This document shows positions 1-7,537 of a stretch of 10,741 nt of DNA, piece after piece (position 1 is the first letter of the stretch; each line of letters begins with the position of its first letter). Source of the stretch: Bacteroidales bacterium (lineage in GTDB: Bacteria > Bacteroidota > Bacteroidia > Bacteroidales > JAADGE01); NCBI GenBank assembly GCA_024762915.1, contig JANTGL010000068.1, positions 1-10,741 on the forward strand, written 5' to 3'. The notes under the pieces are model-generated. The model was not told where the DNA came from. It saw only the letters and a list, made by a program, of their open reading frames with translations, and ran no database searches. Position numbers and translations under genes: made by a program.

Positions 1-212
1 ATTTCGACCATACCGCCTTCCAAAAATTTAAAGAAGCGTTTTGCATGTTCTTTTTCATTGAGTGCCGTTTCCTCAAAAATGGCTGCAATTTGCTCTAAAC
101 CTTCTTTTTTTGCTTGTTTTGAAAAATAATCGTAACGCATGCGTGCTTGAGATTCGCCGGCAAATGCTTTTAATAAATTTTGTTCTGTTTTTGTTCCTTT
201 TAAACTTTTCAT
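1..212 (-). CDS. rbr: Rubrerythrin, N-terminal 70 residues (3' end beyond window)
   Basis: Rubrerythrin is a cytoplasmic non-heme diiron protein that reduces H2O2 to water with electrons from rubredoxin-type donors. It is a main peroxide defence of anaerobes. The ATG is at 212-210, and 70 codons can be read before the window ends. The visible part is the first half of the ferritin-like four-helix domain: FAGESQAR with Glu20, then EETALNEKEHAKRFF with Glu53 and His56. These are the diiron-ligand positions of the classical family, at the same numbering as the Desulfovibrio protein. The second helix pair and the C-terminal rubredoxin-like domain lie outside the window, so I cannot tell whether the protein has its own rubredoxin domain. 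It starts 24 nt after the hrb stop and is probably the third gene of the perR-hrb-rbr operon. Family is very sure; domain completeness is unknown. Confidence 0.93.
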   Translation of the reverse strand, partial: MKSLKGTKTEQNLLKAFAGESQARMRYDYFSKQAKKEGLEQIAAIFEETALNEKEHAKRFFKFLEGGMVE

Positions 213-236
213 AATATTAAATTTTAAATGTATTAA

Positions 237-902
237 TTAAATTTCACTAAATTCTTCTTTATTTACTCCGCATGTCGGACAAACCCAATCATCCGGCAAG
301 TCCTCGAATTTTATTTTTTCAATATTGTCATCGTAAATATGCCCGCAAACGGCACATTGATATACTTTTAATCTTTTCGTTTGCTTCTTCTCTTCTTTAA
401 TATAGGTCGGGGCATTTTTAGGTGCAACTCCCTTTCTTTCGGTTTTGTAAAAAGCATAAGTCATCGGTTCAAAAGTTTTGTCAATAATCTGAGCATCAAC
501 TAATTCTCCAATAAATAACCAATGCGAACCTTGGTCAATTTTTTCCCTTAACTCGAATTCAAACCAGGCAATACTGTCATCTAAAACTATGGGAACCCCT
601 TTTTTGCCGTATTTAATATTAAAACCTTCTAATTTATTAAAATCTTTTCCGCTTTTAAAACCGAAATTTCCGAATGTCTCGGGTTTTGTTTTTTGATGTA
701 ATACGGAAACAGCAAAATTTTTATATTTTTTAATAAGTTTTTCTGTATAGTTATCCTTATTGCAGCTAATTGCAAATTTTATCGGATCAGACGTTATTTG
801 AAATACCGTATTCGCAATGTATCCGTTGCCTTCTGTCTTATTCCCGGAACTGACGATGTATAATCCGTATGTGATATGATATAATGCTTCAATATTTATC
901 AT
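237..902 (-). CDS. hrb: High-molecular-weight rubredoxin: flavin reductase-like domain fused to rubredoxin
   Basis: This 221-residue protein has two domains. Residues 1 to about 155 are a flavin reductase-like, FMN-binding split-barrel domain; the NGYIANTVFQITSDP stretch is typical. The family linker motif KGVAPKNAPTY is at 157-167. Residues 178-221 form a rubredoxin domain with the Fe(Cys)4 pattern Cys183-x2-Cys186 and Cys208-x2-Cys211 (CAVCGHIYDD and WVCPTCG). In Moorella, Hrb of this architecture takes electrons from NAD(P)H and passes them to the flavodiiron protein FprA. Here the next gene is rubrerythrin, so I infer that it feeds Rbr in peroxide reduction. It starts 19 nt after the perR stop and ends 24 nt before rbr, which fits one transcript. 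No signal peptide is seen, so it is cytoplasmic. Fold and cofactors are well supported; the partner is inferred from context. Confidence 0.9.
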   Translation of the reverse strand: MINIEALYHITYGLYIVSSGNKTEGNGYIANTVFQITSDPIKFAISCNKDNYTEKLIKKYKNFAVSVLHQKTKPETFGNFGFKSGKDFNKLEGFNIKYGKKGVPIVLDDSIAWFEFELREKIDQGSHWLFIGELVDAQIIDKTFEPMTYAFYKTERKGVAPKNAPTYIKEEKKQTKRLKVYQCAVCGHIYDDNIEKIKFEDLPDDWVCPTCGVNKEEFSEI

Positions 903-921
903 GTCTTTTTTGTGATAAATT

Positions 922-1347
922 TTAATTCGATTTATTCTTTTCTTTGCATGATTTGCAAATTCCTTTAATCATGACATCCGTTTGATTTAAAATGAAATCA
1001 TCCAATCCTTTATATTTTAAATCTTTATAATTGTATTTGAAATCAAATATTTTCCCGCATTGAGTGCATTTAAAATGTCCGTGAATGTGATTCTGTGCAT
1101 CGTATCTGATTTCGTTTTCTTCAATATTTACATTCTTGATAAGATGATGTTCTTCAAAAAGCTTAAGTGTATTATAAACCGTAGTTTTTGAAAGAGTTGG
1201 TATTTCTTTTGCTAACTTTTTATATACCGTGTCAACCGTAGGATGAATATTATTATTCAGAAGAAATTCATATATTTTAATTCTTTGCCATGACGGTTTT
1301 ATGTCTGCTTTGAGCAATTCCGCACTTATATTTTGTATTATTTTCAT
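922..1347 (-). CDS. perR: PerR-type Fur-family peroxide-sensing repressor
   Basis: This is a 141-residue Fur-family regulator. The N-terminal winged helix is at about 10-82, with recognition-helix region LSKTTVYNTLKLFEE. The C-terminal dimerisation domain follows. The regulatory metal ligands match B. subtilis PerR residue for residue with an offset of -2: His35, Asp83, His89, His91 and Asp102. The structural zinc site is Cys94-x2-Cys97 and Cys131-x2-Cys134. Asp102 (Asp104 in B. subtilis) is the position associated with H2O2 sensing through Fe-catalysed histidine oxidation; Fur and Zur usually carry Glu there. This favours PerR over Fur or Zur. It is the first gene of the operon with hrb and rbr. 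A PerR-box-like palindrome just upstream suggests autoregulation. The protein is cytoplasmic and DNA-binding. The ATG at 1347 gives a normal family N-terminus. Confidence 0.92.
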   Translation of the reverse strand: MKIIQNISAELLKADIKPSWQRIKIYEFLLNNNIHPTVDTVYKKLAKEIPTLSKTTVYNTLKLFEEHHLIKNVNIEENEIRYDAQNHIHGHFKCTQCGKIFDFKYNYKDLKYKGLDDFILNQTDVMIKGICKSCKEKNKSN

Positions 1348-1350
1348 AAA

Positions 1351-1363
1351 TGTAATGATTACA
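1351..1363. promoter_or_regulatory. PerR-box-like operator in the perR leader
   Basis: TGTAATGATTACA is a perfect 6-1-6 inverted repeat. Extended to 15 nt it matches 12 of the 14 defined positions of the B. subtilis PerR box TTATAATnATTATAA. It begins 4 nt upstream of the perR ATG and lies downstream of the predicted -7 box. Bound repressor would therefore block elongation or promoter escape, and the site also covers the translation start region. The symmetry is seen directly; binding by PerR is inferred. Confidence 0.72.
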
Positions 1364-1378
1364 AAATTAAAAACATTG

Positions 1379-1409
1379 CAAATTTACGACAAAGATTTTA
1401 ATAATGCAA
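1379..1409 (-). promoter_or_regulatory. Bacteroidota promoter for perR-hrb-rbr
   Basis: Read on the minus strand, the sequence has TTG (1409-1407), a 20-nt spacer, and TAAATTTG (1386-1379). The second element matches TAnnTTTG fully. Transcription should begin near 1372, giving a leader of about 25 nt that contains the palindrome at 1351-1363. No comparable full-consensus promoter lies in the gaps before hrb or rbr, which supports one transcript for the three genes. Confidence 0.72.
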
Positions 1410-1483
1410 GAGGAATTAAGATTATTTTTTAAAATATCTTATAAAGATTTGATTATGATTTTTTTAATCAGAATTGAATTGTT

Positions 1484-2254
1484 TTATTTTTTCAGTCCTA
1501 AACTTATTACATCACCGGCATTATGTCTTGAAGTTAAAAAAATATCATACTTACTTTTCAAATGCTTATAAGTTTCTTTTACAACTTCATGTGTATTATT
1601 TACCGCAGAAATGTGGGAAAGCAGAATGGTTTTCAATTGAGGTGAAGCAAAATTTTCAACTAAATTCAAGGCCTGAAAATTTGACAGATGACCTTTATCT
1701 GAACTGACACGTTGTTTTAAATGATACGGATACAAACCGTTTTGAAGCATATCTTCATCATAATTACTTTCTAAAAAAACGGCATCACATTTTGAAAATT
1801 CATTGTTCAAAATGTCATCCGTTTTTCCGATATCGGTCATAATGCCGATATTTAATCCGTTAATCTCAATTCTGAAACTGTGCGGATCGGCAGCATCGTG
1901 ATGTTTTTTAAACGGCAGAATTTTGATATTATCTATAACATAAGGTGTGTCGGTTTCAAAAAATCCGAAATTATCAGCTTTGTTTTTATCATAACATTTA
2001 TGGTATGTTTTTTTTGAATAAAAAACCGGAATGCCTAATTTTTTAGATGTAACTCTTGCACCTTGCACGTGATCGGTGTGTTCGTGAGAAATAAATATGG
2101 CTTTTATTTTATTTTTATCCAACCCGGTTTCGTCTAAACGTTCAATTAATCGTTTGTAATATATGCCGATATCAACTAATACGGCTTTTTCTTCATTTCC
2201 GATATAATAACAATTTCCGTTACTCCCGGATGCTAATGCACAAATTTCTGTCAT
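1484..2254 (-). CDS. yycJ: MBL-fold metallo-hydrolase, YycJ/WalJ family
   Basis: This is a 256-residue cytoplasmic metallo-beta-lactamase-fold protein. It opens with the YycJ-type segment ASGSNGNCYYIG. The HxHxDH metal motif is in SHEHTDH (His57, His59, Asp61, His62). The family motif HDAADP follows (His119), then TDIG (Asp141), HLSN, and LLSHIS (His214). These are the residues expected for a two-metal hydrolase. YycJ relatives are linked to nuclease or DNA-repair roles and, in Firmicutes, sit with the WalRK genes. No such neighbours are present here, so the substrate is unknown. I chose the ATG at 2254. The longer reading frame would start on a TTG at 2269, and family members begin about 8-10 residues before the SGS motif. 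The gene lies just beyond the susD terminator, and no full-consensus promoter precedes it. Confidence 0.86.
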   Translation of the reverse strand: MTEICALASGSNGNCYYIGNEEKAVLVDIGIYYKRLIERLDETGLDKNKIKAIFISHEHTDHVQGARVTSKKLGIPVFYSKKTYHKCYDKNKADNFGFFETDTPYVIDNIKILPFKKHHDAADPHSFRIEINGLNIGIMTDIGKTDDILNNEFSKCDAVFLESNYDEDMLQNGLYPYHLKQRVSSDKGHLSNFQALNLVENFASPQLKTILLSHISAVNNTHEVVKETYKHLKSKYDIFLTSRHNAGDVISLGLKK

Positions 2255-2286
2255 AAAATTTTTATGCAAAGAAAAGAAAAAGAATT

Positions 2287-2319
2287 AAAAAAAGAAGCTC
2301 CTGATTTCAAGAGCTTCTT
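2287..2319 (-). terminator. Rho-independent terminator of the susC-susD operon
   Basis: AAGAAGCTC (2292-2300) and GAGCTTCTT (2311-2319) form a 9-bp perfect stem around a 10-nt loop. The stem could gain two more pairs past one mismatch. On the minus strand the hairpin runs directly into a T7 tract (2293-2287). It begins 21 nt after the susD stop and separates the Sus pair from yycJ. Confidence 0.88.
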
Positions 2320-2340
2320 AAATAATGTGTCTAATTAAAA

Positions 2341-3936
2341 TTATTTAACAGGATCTGCCGTATCCCAGAATAACCTAGTTAATAAATCATCTCCGCCAAT
2401 TGCAGCAGCAGCGGCAGTATAATTATCAGCATTTAATGTTTGCTCATTAATAGGATATGTAAACCTTGTAGGTACGGGACCACCGGTTGCAGCATCCGGA
2501 GCCTCATTCATAACCGGGAAGTCTAATCTTCTGTATTCGTTATATGCAACGAGACCTCTTGTATAGAATGAAATCCAAGCTTGGGTACCGATTGCTTCTT
2601 GCCAAGTTCCGAATGATGAATAATCACCTTTTTCGGTTAAATAAGCAGTAGCTTCGGGATCTGTTCCGCCCCAGTACAAAATAGATGCTCTTACGGCATT
2701 ATTATAGGCTTCTTGTGCACCTTGGCCGACATTCATTGTTCTTGCAGCAGCTTCAGCAATATAAAATTCAACTTCCGAGTAGGTTAATAAAATACCCGGG
2801 AATGTAGCTACTTGAATATTGTCGTGAATGTGAGAAAAAGATGAATAAGCACTGCTGTATCCGTAATTACCTCCTACATACATAGAAGGAATATTCCCTG
2901 AGTCAACTGCAAAAATTGTGAACGGTACTTCTTTATAGACAGTAGAATCAGCATAAAACAGCCATCTTGAAACTTCGGTAATTGTTGTATCTTTTTTTGA
3001 TCCGTCAGGATTCGTATAAAGATATTTAAAATCAATAGTACCTTGAAGATAATAATTTAATCTTGGATCCTTTAAATCATTAAGTTTGTCAACTATGGTA
3101 TTTGCCAGAACAAAATCTTTACGTCCGCTCAAAATTAAATCTTCATAAAGCGGATTTGTATTCGGACTTGAACCTTGGTAGTTAAATAAAGCATTATCAG
3201 CAGCAGAGGTAAAAACACCGTCTGTTACGGCAGCTTCAACATTGGTTTTCGAATAATTAAAATCAACATCAGCTAAATTAATTGCAATTTTTAATTTTAA
3301 CGAATTTGCAAATAACTTCCAAGCTGCTACATCACCTCCGTAGATTAAATCAGCGCTTCCGAAACTTCCGTCTGAAGCATCTAATCCTGTATAATCAGCA
3401 TTTATTCGCGTTATTAAATCTTTGTAAATTGTAAGCGCATCATCATAGACCGGAGATATATTATCAATATCAAGTGCATCAGTGTATGGTATATCACCAA
3501 AGATATTAACCAAATTATGATACGTATAGACTTCCATAAGGTCAATTATCAATAATTTATTATTTCTTTGCACTTCTGTTTCGCCTGCAAATAGATCTCT
3601 AGTACTTATTAAAGTTTTAGCTTCATTAAGCGGTTTTAGAACTTGACGATAATAAACACCAAAAATGTTATCGGGGATAGTTCTGTTTACTATATCATAA
3701 TTTGCTTCATCCGTATAAGTGGTCTCGGTCCAATATTGAGAAACAAGTTTCCAAATATTGAGATTTACGTTCGTACTGGAGATTTGATCAACCAGTTCTT
3801 TCTGAGCATTGGAGAATAGAAATTCTCCGTCAACAACTGTCGGGTTTTTTTCGTCCGTATTGAATTCTTCAAAGTTTTTTGTACAAGAAACAGAAAGAGT
3901 CAAAAGGACAATAAATATTATATATATTCTTTTCAT
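2341..3936 (-). CDS. SusD/RagB-family outer-membrane lipoprotein (SusD-like_2 type)
   Basis: This 531-residue protein is the surface-exposed ligand-capture partner of the SusC-like channel encoded just upstream. The N-terminus MKRIYIIFIVLLTLSVSC is a lipoprotein signal peptide with a lipobox ending at Cys18, which should be lipidated. The mature start NFEEFNTDEKNPT (21-33) and the C-terminal RLFWD (521-525) are typical of the SusD-like_2 branch (Pfam PF12771) rather than of starch-binding SusD itself. The helical TPR-like scaffold is consistent with stretches such as EVYTYHNLVNIFGDIPYTDAL and YSEVEFYIAEAAAR. The gene begins 20 nt after the susC stop and is followed by a strong terminator, so the pair forms a closed two-gene operon. 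No carbohydrate-active enzyme or peptidase is nearby; ligand identity cannot be inferred. Family assignment is very sure, the branch fairly sure. Confidence 0.94.
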   Translation of the reverse strand: MKRIYIIFIVLLTLSVSCTKNFEEFNTDEKNPTVVDGEFLFSNAQKELVDQISSTNVNLNIWKLVSQYWTETTYTDEANYDIVNRTIPDNIFGVYYRQVLKPLNEAKTLISTRDLFAGETEVQRNNKLLIIDLMEVYTYHNLVNIFGDIPYTDALDIDNISPVYDDALTIYKDLITRINADYTGLDASDGSFGSADLIYGGDVAAWKLFANSLKLKIAINLADVDFNYSKTNVEAAVTDGVFTSAADNALFNYQGSSPNTNPLYEDLILSGRKDFVLANTIVDKLNDLKDPRLNYYLQGTIDFKYLYTNPDGSKKDTTITEVSRWLFYADSTVYKEVPFTIFAVDSGNIPSMYVGGNYGYSSAYSSFSHIHDNIQVATFPGILLTYSEVEFYIAEAAARTMNVGQGAQEAYNNAVRASILYWGGTDPEATAYLTEKGDYSSFGTWQEAIGTQAWISFYTRGLVAYNEYRRLDFPVMNEAPDAATGGPVPTRFTYPINEQTLNADNYTAAAAAIGGDDLLTRLFWDTADPVK

Positions 3937-3956
3937 GATATTTATTTTTCTTTTAA

Positions 3957-6900
3957 TTAAAATGTTAAGTTAATACTGAATCCGATATTTCTTGCAGTAG
4001 GAAAGACACCGCTTTGCCATCCTTGAATATTCCCGGCACCTTGCGATGCTTCGGGATCGGCATGCGGTAACGCTTTATACATAATCCATAAATTCGACCC
4101 GACAACACTGATATTTGCATTAGATAATTGAAGTTTGTCGGTTATTGATTTAGGTAAATTGTATCCTAAGGATGCTTCTCTTAATTTAACATAAGTTGCA
4201 TCATATACGAATCCTGCATTCGGGTTTTTAGACCATCCCCAAATTCGGTAGTCACCTCCGCTCATTCTTCGAGTATTTTGAGTATACGTATCATATTCAC
4301 CGTCTCCGTTAGTATCTTCTCCTACAACTCCGTCAAGAATAAGTCCGCCACTAGCGGCTCCGTATCCGTTTGCCGGATCATAGCCGGGTAAATCAATATA
4401 CGGGAATAATTCATTTCCGTCGGCATCATAAATCGGATCTCGAACAGGATTACCCAAATCGTTTAAATAATCAGTTTCTGCATAAAGACCCGTACCCATT
4501 CCGTACCATTGATCAAGGGAGAAAATACTTCCGCCCATTTGCATATCAATTAAGAAACTGGCAGTGAAATTTTTATATTGAATTGTATTTGTAATACCTG
4601 CATTCCAATCGGGTTGAACGCTTCCGATAACTTGATCGGATGTACCTGTTTTTTCGTAGTAACCGTTTGCACCTACAACTTTTTGACCGTCAGGTGCATA
4701 TATATAATCAGTCCCTTGAATAACACCGTACGGTTCACCCTCTCTGGCATTAATGGTAACACCGCCTTGTAAAGAGGCTAGTTGAAGATTGTCAATATCA
4801 TCACCGAGAGAAACTACTTTATTGATATTTTTAGACCAATTTAAAGTAATATCCCATGATAAATCTTTCTTTTTAACAACCGTTCCGCGTAACATTAATT
4901 CAATACCTTTATTTTCGACTTCTCCGATATTTACATATTTTGATGAATAACCGGTAACATAAGATACTGATAACGGTACAACTTGATCAATTGTATTTGT
5001 TTTGTATAAAGCCAAATCAAATCCCAATCTGTTATCAAACATGCTCATTTCCAGTCCGCCTTCGATACTTCCGGATATTTCAGGTTTCAAATCCGGATTA
5101 TTTTTATATGACGGAAACCTGACTAATGTATTTCCGTTAAAAGGAGAAACAATTCGGTATGCATCTTCAACGCTTCCCCATGGTGCATCATTACCGACAC
5201 TTGCATAGTTTAATCTTATTTTACCTAAATTTAACCAACTTTTATTAAGTATTTCTGAAAAAAGAAAACTAGCTGATACTGACGGATAAATATATGCATT
5301 ATTTTCACTCGGTAATGTAGATGAAACATCTCGACGAACGGTTCCGTCGAGGAAGAACATATTTTTAAAACCTAATGATGCATTTATATACATACCGTTC
5401 ACACCTATTGTTTGGTAACTGTCTTCCGGTGGTAACATCGGAGTGGCACTATTACTTAGAGCAAAAACTCCGGGTACAGCCAAGCCGCCGTTCGTTGAAG
5501 CATATACTTGATCTATTGATGTTTGTCGAAGATTTGTTCCCAACAATGCCGTTAAATTGATGTCATCGGTTAAATTTTTGTTAAATTTTAACATGGCATC
5601 AAAGTTCGTTTCAGTAAATAAAATTTGGGTTCTGGCATATCCTGACTGAACATCAGGACGACCGACACCAAATTCTCCTGCAACGGAACCGACCGCTTTA
5701 CGTTCTTCTTGTAAAGTTGTATAGTGATCAACCGAATATTTTCCCATGAAGTTTAAAAAATTGTTGATTTTCCAATCCAATTGCAAATATCCGATCAAAC
5801 GATTCCTTTCATCTGATTGATAGTTCTCATACCTTTGCCAATACGGATTATCCCAATATATCGGACTTAAATCATTCTCATCAACCGGGTTCCAAGTAAT
5901 ATTTTTATGTGTCAAATTATAAAACTCTTCTTGCTGAGCCATGTCAACACCCAGATTAAACCATTGACGGAAGGATGAAAGAATATTTTCATTATAACCG
6001 GTATGATTTCTTCCTACTACTTGATTGTTAGTATAATTTGCTGAAGCTGAAACTGTTAAATTATCTAATATATCGTAAGAACTGTTAAAAGCAACATTAT
6101 TCTTTTTTAATGTACTGTTCGGCATTAAACCTGTTTCATCCGTATTTGTATAAGATAATCTGAATGTACTGACAGCCGTTCCGCCTGAAATATTAACACT
6201 GTTGGTTAAAGTTCGGCCTCTTTGAAAAAAATAATCAGGACCGTGTGCTCCCATTACATAGGGTGATTTTTTCATATAGGTTGGTAAATCCGGATAAAAA
6301 GCATCGTATTGATAAACCATTAAATCAGGATCATAGTGACTTCCGATTGAAGCATCTTCCGTAGTAGGAGTAATATAATCAAGTTCACCGTCACCGTCAA
6401 AATCGTAATGATAAAGTCCGTAGTAATCAGACGGTTGACCGTCTCCTAAAGGCCCGCTGTAATAAGGTCCGTATCCCTGACCGTAATTAGTTTGGTATTT
6501 AGGGAAAGTGCTTTTGTCCATCGTGTGAAACATCGTACTGCTGTTAACACCGACAGAAATATTTTTACCTCCGTCTTTACTTTTTTGTCCTTTTTTAGTC
6601 GTAACAATAATAACACCGTTAGCAGCTCGAGAACCGTATAGTGCAGTTGCGGCAGCACCTTTAAGAACATTAATACTTGCTATGTCATTCGGGTTAATAT
6701 CACTTACGGGATTCCCGTAATCATATCCGCTTCTTCCTGAACGTTGACCTGCATCATTTGTATTCATATTATTAACCGGAATACCGTCAACAACAAATAA
6801 TACTTGGTTATTACCTGTTAATGAAGAAGATCCCCTCATTAAAATATTTGAAGAGCCTCCCATATTTGTATTGTTTCTGATTTGAACACCTGAAACTTTA

Positions 6901-7325
6901 CCGGAAATAGAATTAATAACATTATCATTGTTAGTGCGATTTAATTCATCTCCGCCAACTTCTTGAACGGCATAACCCAATGATTTTTTCTCTCGAGAAA
7001 TACCCAGAGCTGTTACAACGACTTCATCAAGAGCTTCACTTGAAGGTAATAATTTAACATTAATCACATTACCTGTAATTGTGATTTCTTGAGTTTCTTT
7101 TCCCATATATGAGAAAATTAAAACATTAGATCCGTCAGGAACTTTTATACTGTAAGTACCGTCTGCTAAAGACATTGTACCTATAGTAGTTCCATTTACG
7201 AGCACACTGACACCGGGTATAGCTTTTCCGGCATCATCAGTAACAGTCCCTGTTACTGTTTTTTGAGCGTAAATTTGCAAACTTATCATTGAAAAGAAAG
7301 CAAATAATAGCATTAGTTTTTTCAT
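3957..7325 (-). CDS. SusC/RagA-family TonB-linked outer-membrane transporter
   Basis: This 1122-residue protein is a TonB-dependent outer-membrane channel that imports ligand delivered by its SusD partner, using energy from TonB-ExbBD. Domains in order: a signal peptide (MKKLMLLFAFFSMISLQIYA, cleavage likely before Gln21); a carboxypeptidase D regulatory-like beta-sandwich at about 22-95 (VTGTVTDDAGKAIPGVSV); a TonB-box-like segment LDEVVVTALG at 99-108; the plug domain from about 112, with the SusC signature around FVVDGIPVNN; then a long beta-barrel ending in the aromatic-terminated strand IGFSINLTF, typical for outer-membrane insertion. Two acidic DxDGDGxxD-like loops occur at 308-316 and 1004-1012. 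I chose the ATG at 7325 because the frame extends only two codons further, to a TTG. The gene is intact, of normal family length, and preceded by a good promoter. Substrate is unknown. Confidence 0.95.
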   Translation of the reverse strand: MKKLMLLFAFFSMISLQIYAQKTVTGTVTDDAGKAIPGVSVLVNGTTIGTMSLADGTYSIKVPDGSNVLIFSYMGKETQEITITGNVINVKLLPSSEALDEVVVTALGISREKKSLGYAVQEVGGDELNRTNNDNVINSISGKVSGVQIRNNTNMGGSSNILMRGSSSLTGNNQVLFVVDGIPVNNMNTNDAGQRSGRSGYDYGNPVSDINPNDIASINVLKGAAATALYGSRAANGVIIVTTKKGQKSKDGGKNISVGVNSSTMFHTMDKSTFPKYQTNYGQGYGPYYSGPLGDGQPSDYYGLYHYDFDGDGELDYITPTTEDASIGSHYDPDLMVYQYDAFYPDLPTYMKKSPYVMGAHGPDYFFQRGRTLTNSVNISGGTAVSTFRLSYTNTDETGLMPNSTLKKNNVAFNSSYDILDNLTVSASANYTNNQVVGRNHTGYNENILSSFRQWFNLGVDMAQQEEFYNLTHKNITWNPVDENDLSPIYWDNPYWQRYENYQSDERNRLIGYLQLDWKINNFLNFMGKYSVDHYTTLQEERKAVGSVAGEFGVGRPDVQSGYARTQILFTETNFDAMLKFNKNLTDDINLTALLGTNLRQTSIDQVYASTNGGLAVPGVFALSNSATPMLPPEDSYQTIGVNGMYINASLGFKNMFFLDGTVRRDVSSTLPSENNAYIYPSVSASFLFSEILNKSWLNLGKIRLNYASVGNDAPWGSVEDAYRIVSPFNGNTLVRFPSYKNNPDLKPEISGSIEGGLEMSMFDNRLGFDLALYKTNTIDQVVPLSVSYVTGYSSKYVNIGEVENKGIELMLRGTVVKKKDLSWDITLNWSKNINKVVSLGDDIDNLQLASLQGGVTINAREGEPYGVIQGTDYIYAPDGQKVVGANGYYEKTGTSDQVIGSVQPDWNAGITNTIQYKNFTASFLIDMQMGGSIFSLDQWYGMGTGLYAETDYLNDLGNPVRDPIYDADGNELFPYIDLPGYDPANGYGAASGGLILDGVVGEDTNGDGEYDTYTQNTRRMSGGDYRIWGWSKNPNAGFVYDATYVKLREASLGYNLPKSITDKLQLSNANISVVGSNLWIMYKALPHADPEASQGAGNIQGWQSGVFPTARNIGFSINLTF

Positions 7326-7365
7326 AAACAAACATTTTTAGTTAAACAATTATAATTTATATCGT

Positions 7366-7397
7366 CAAATGTAAATATTTTAATATGAATTTACAAA
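7366..7397 (-). promoter_or_regulatory. Promoter for the susC-susD operon
   Basis: On the minus strand, TTTG (7397-7394) is followed by a 20-nt spacer and TACATTTG (7373-7366). Both elements and the spacing fit the Bacteroidota primary sigma-factor consensus. Transcription should start near 7359, giving a leader of about 34 nt before the ATG at 7325. No operator palindrome or sigma/anti-sigma gene is visible nearby, so the pair may be constitutive or globally controlled. Confidence 0.75.
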
Positions 7398-7488
7398 ATT
7401 TTACTTTTAATTTTTTGAAATTCAATAAAACAAAAAGTATAAACATTTTTAATTTTTCTTTATTAATATTTTCTTTAAGAATTTTATA

Positions 7489-7496
7489 TATATTTG
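7489..7496 (+). promoter_or_regulatory. -7 element for ppiD
   Basis: TATATTTG matches TAnnTTTG fully and lies 41 nt before the ppiD ATG, which implies a leader of roughly 35 nt. The expected -33 position holds only A/T-rich sequence without TTG, so the promoter is supported mainly by its -7 box and position. The rest of the 212-nt intergenic region (7326-7537) is very A/T-rich and shows no gene or structured RNA that I can recognise. Confidence 0.5.
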
Positions 7497-7537
7497 CAAA
7501 CTTTAATTTTTTCAATATAAAAATATAATCATTTAAA

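Noticed and set aside
225..232. TACATTTA before rbr on the minus strand as a separate -7 box
   Set aside because: One base off consensus at the important G, with no TTG at the -33 distance; co-transcription from the perR promoter is simpler.
1436..1480. Small hairpins after yycJ (TGATT/AATCA and ATCTT/AAGAT) as a terminator
   Set aside because: Only 5-bp A/T-rich stems with short T-runs; too weak to call in this base composition.
1474..1707. Plus-strand reading frame opposite yycJ
   Set aside because: It lies antisense within a well-supported conserved gene and has no recognisable family features.
2255..2269. TTG start for yycJ
   Set aside because: Family members start about 8-10 residues before the SGS motif, which fits the ATG at 2254.
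4370..6670. Several 60-75 residue frames inside the SusC-like gene on both strands
   Set aside because: They are shadows of the long, clearly conserved transporter frame.
2341..7325. Calling a polysaccharide utilization locus
   Set aside because: No carbohydrate-active enzyme, sulfatase or dedicated regulator is present; only the transporter pair is supported.
7326..7331. TTG start two codons upstream for the SusC-like gene
   Set aside because: The ATG at 7325 gives a standard signal peptide beginning MKK; the extra TTG-Phe adds nothing.
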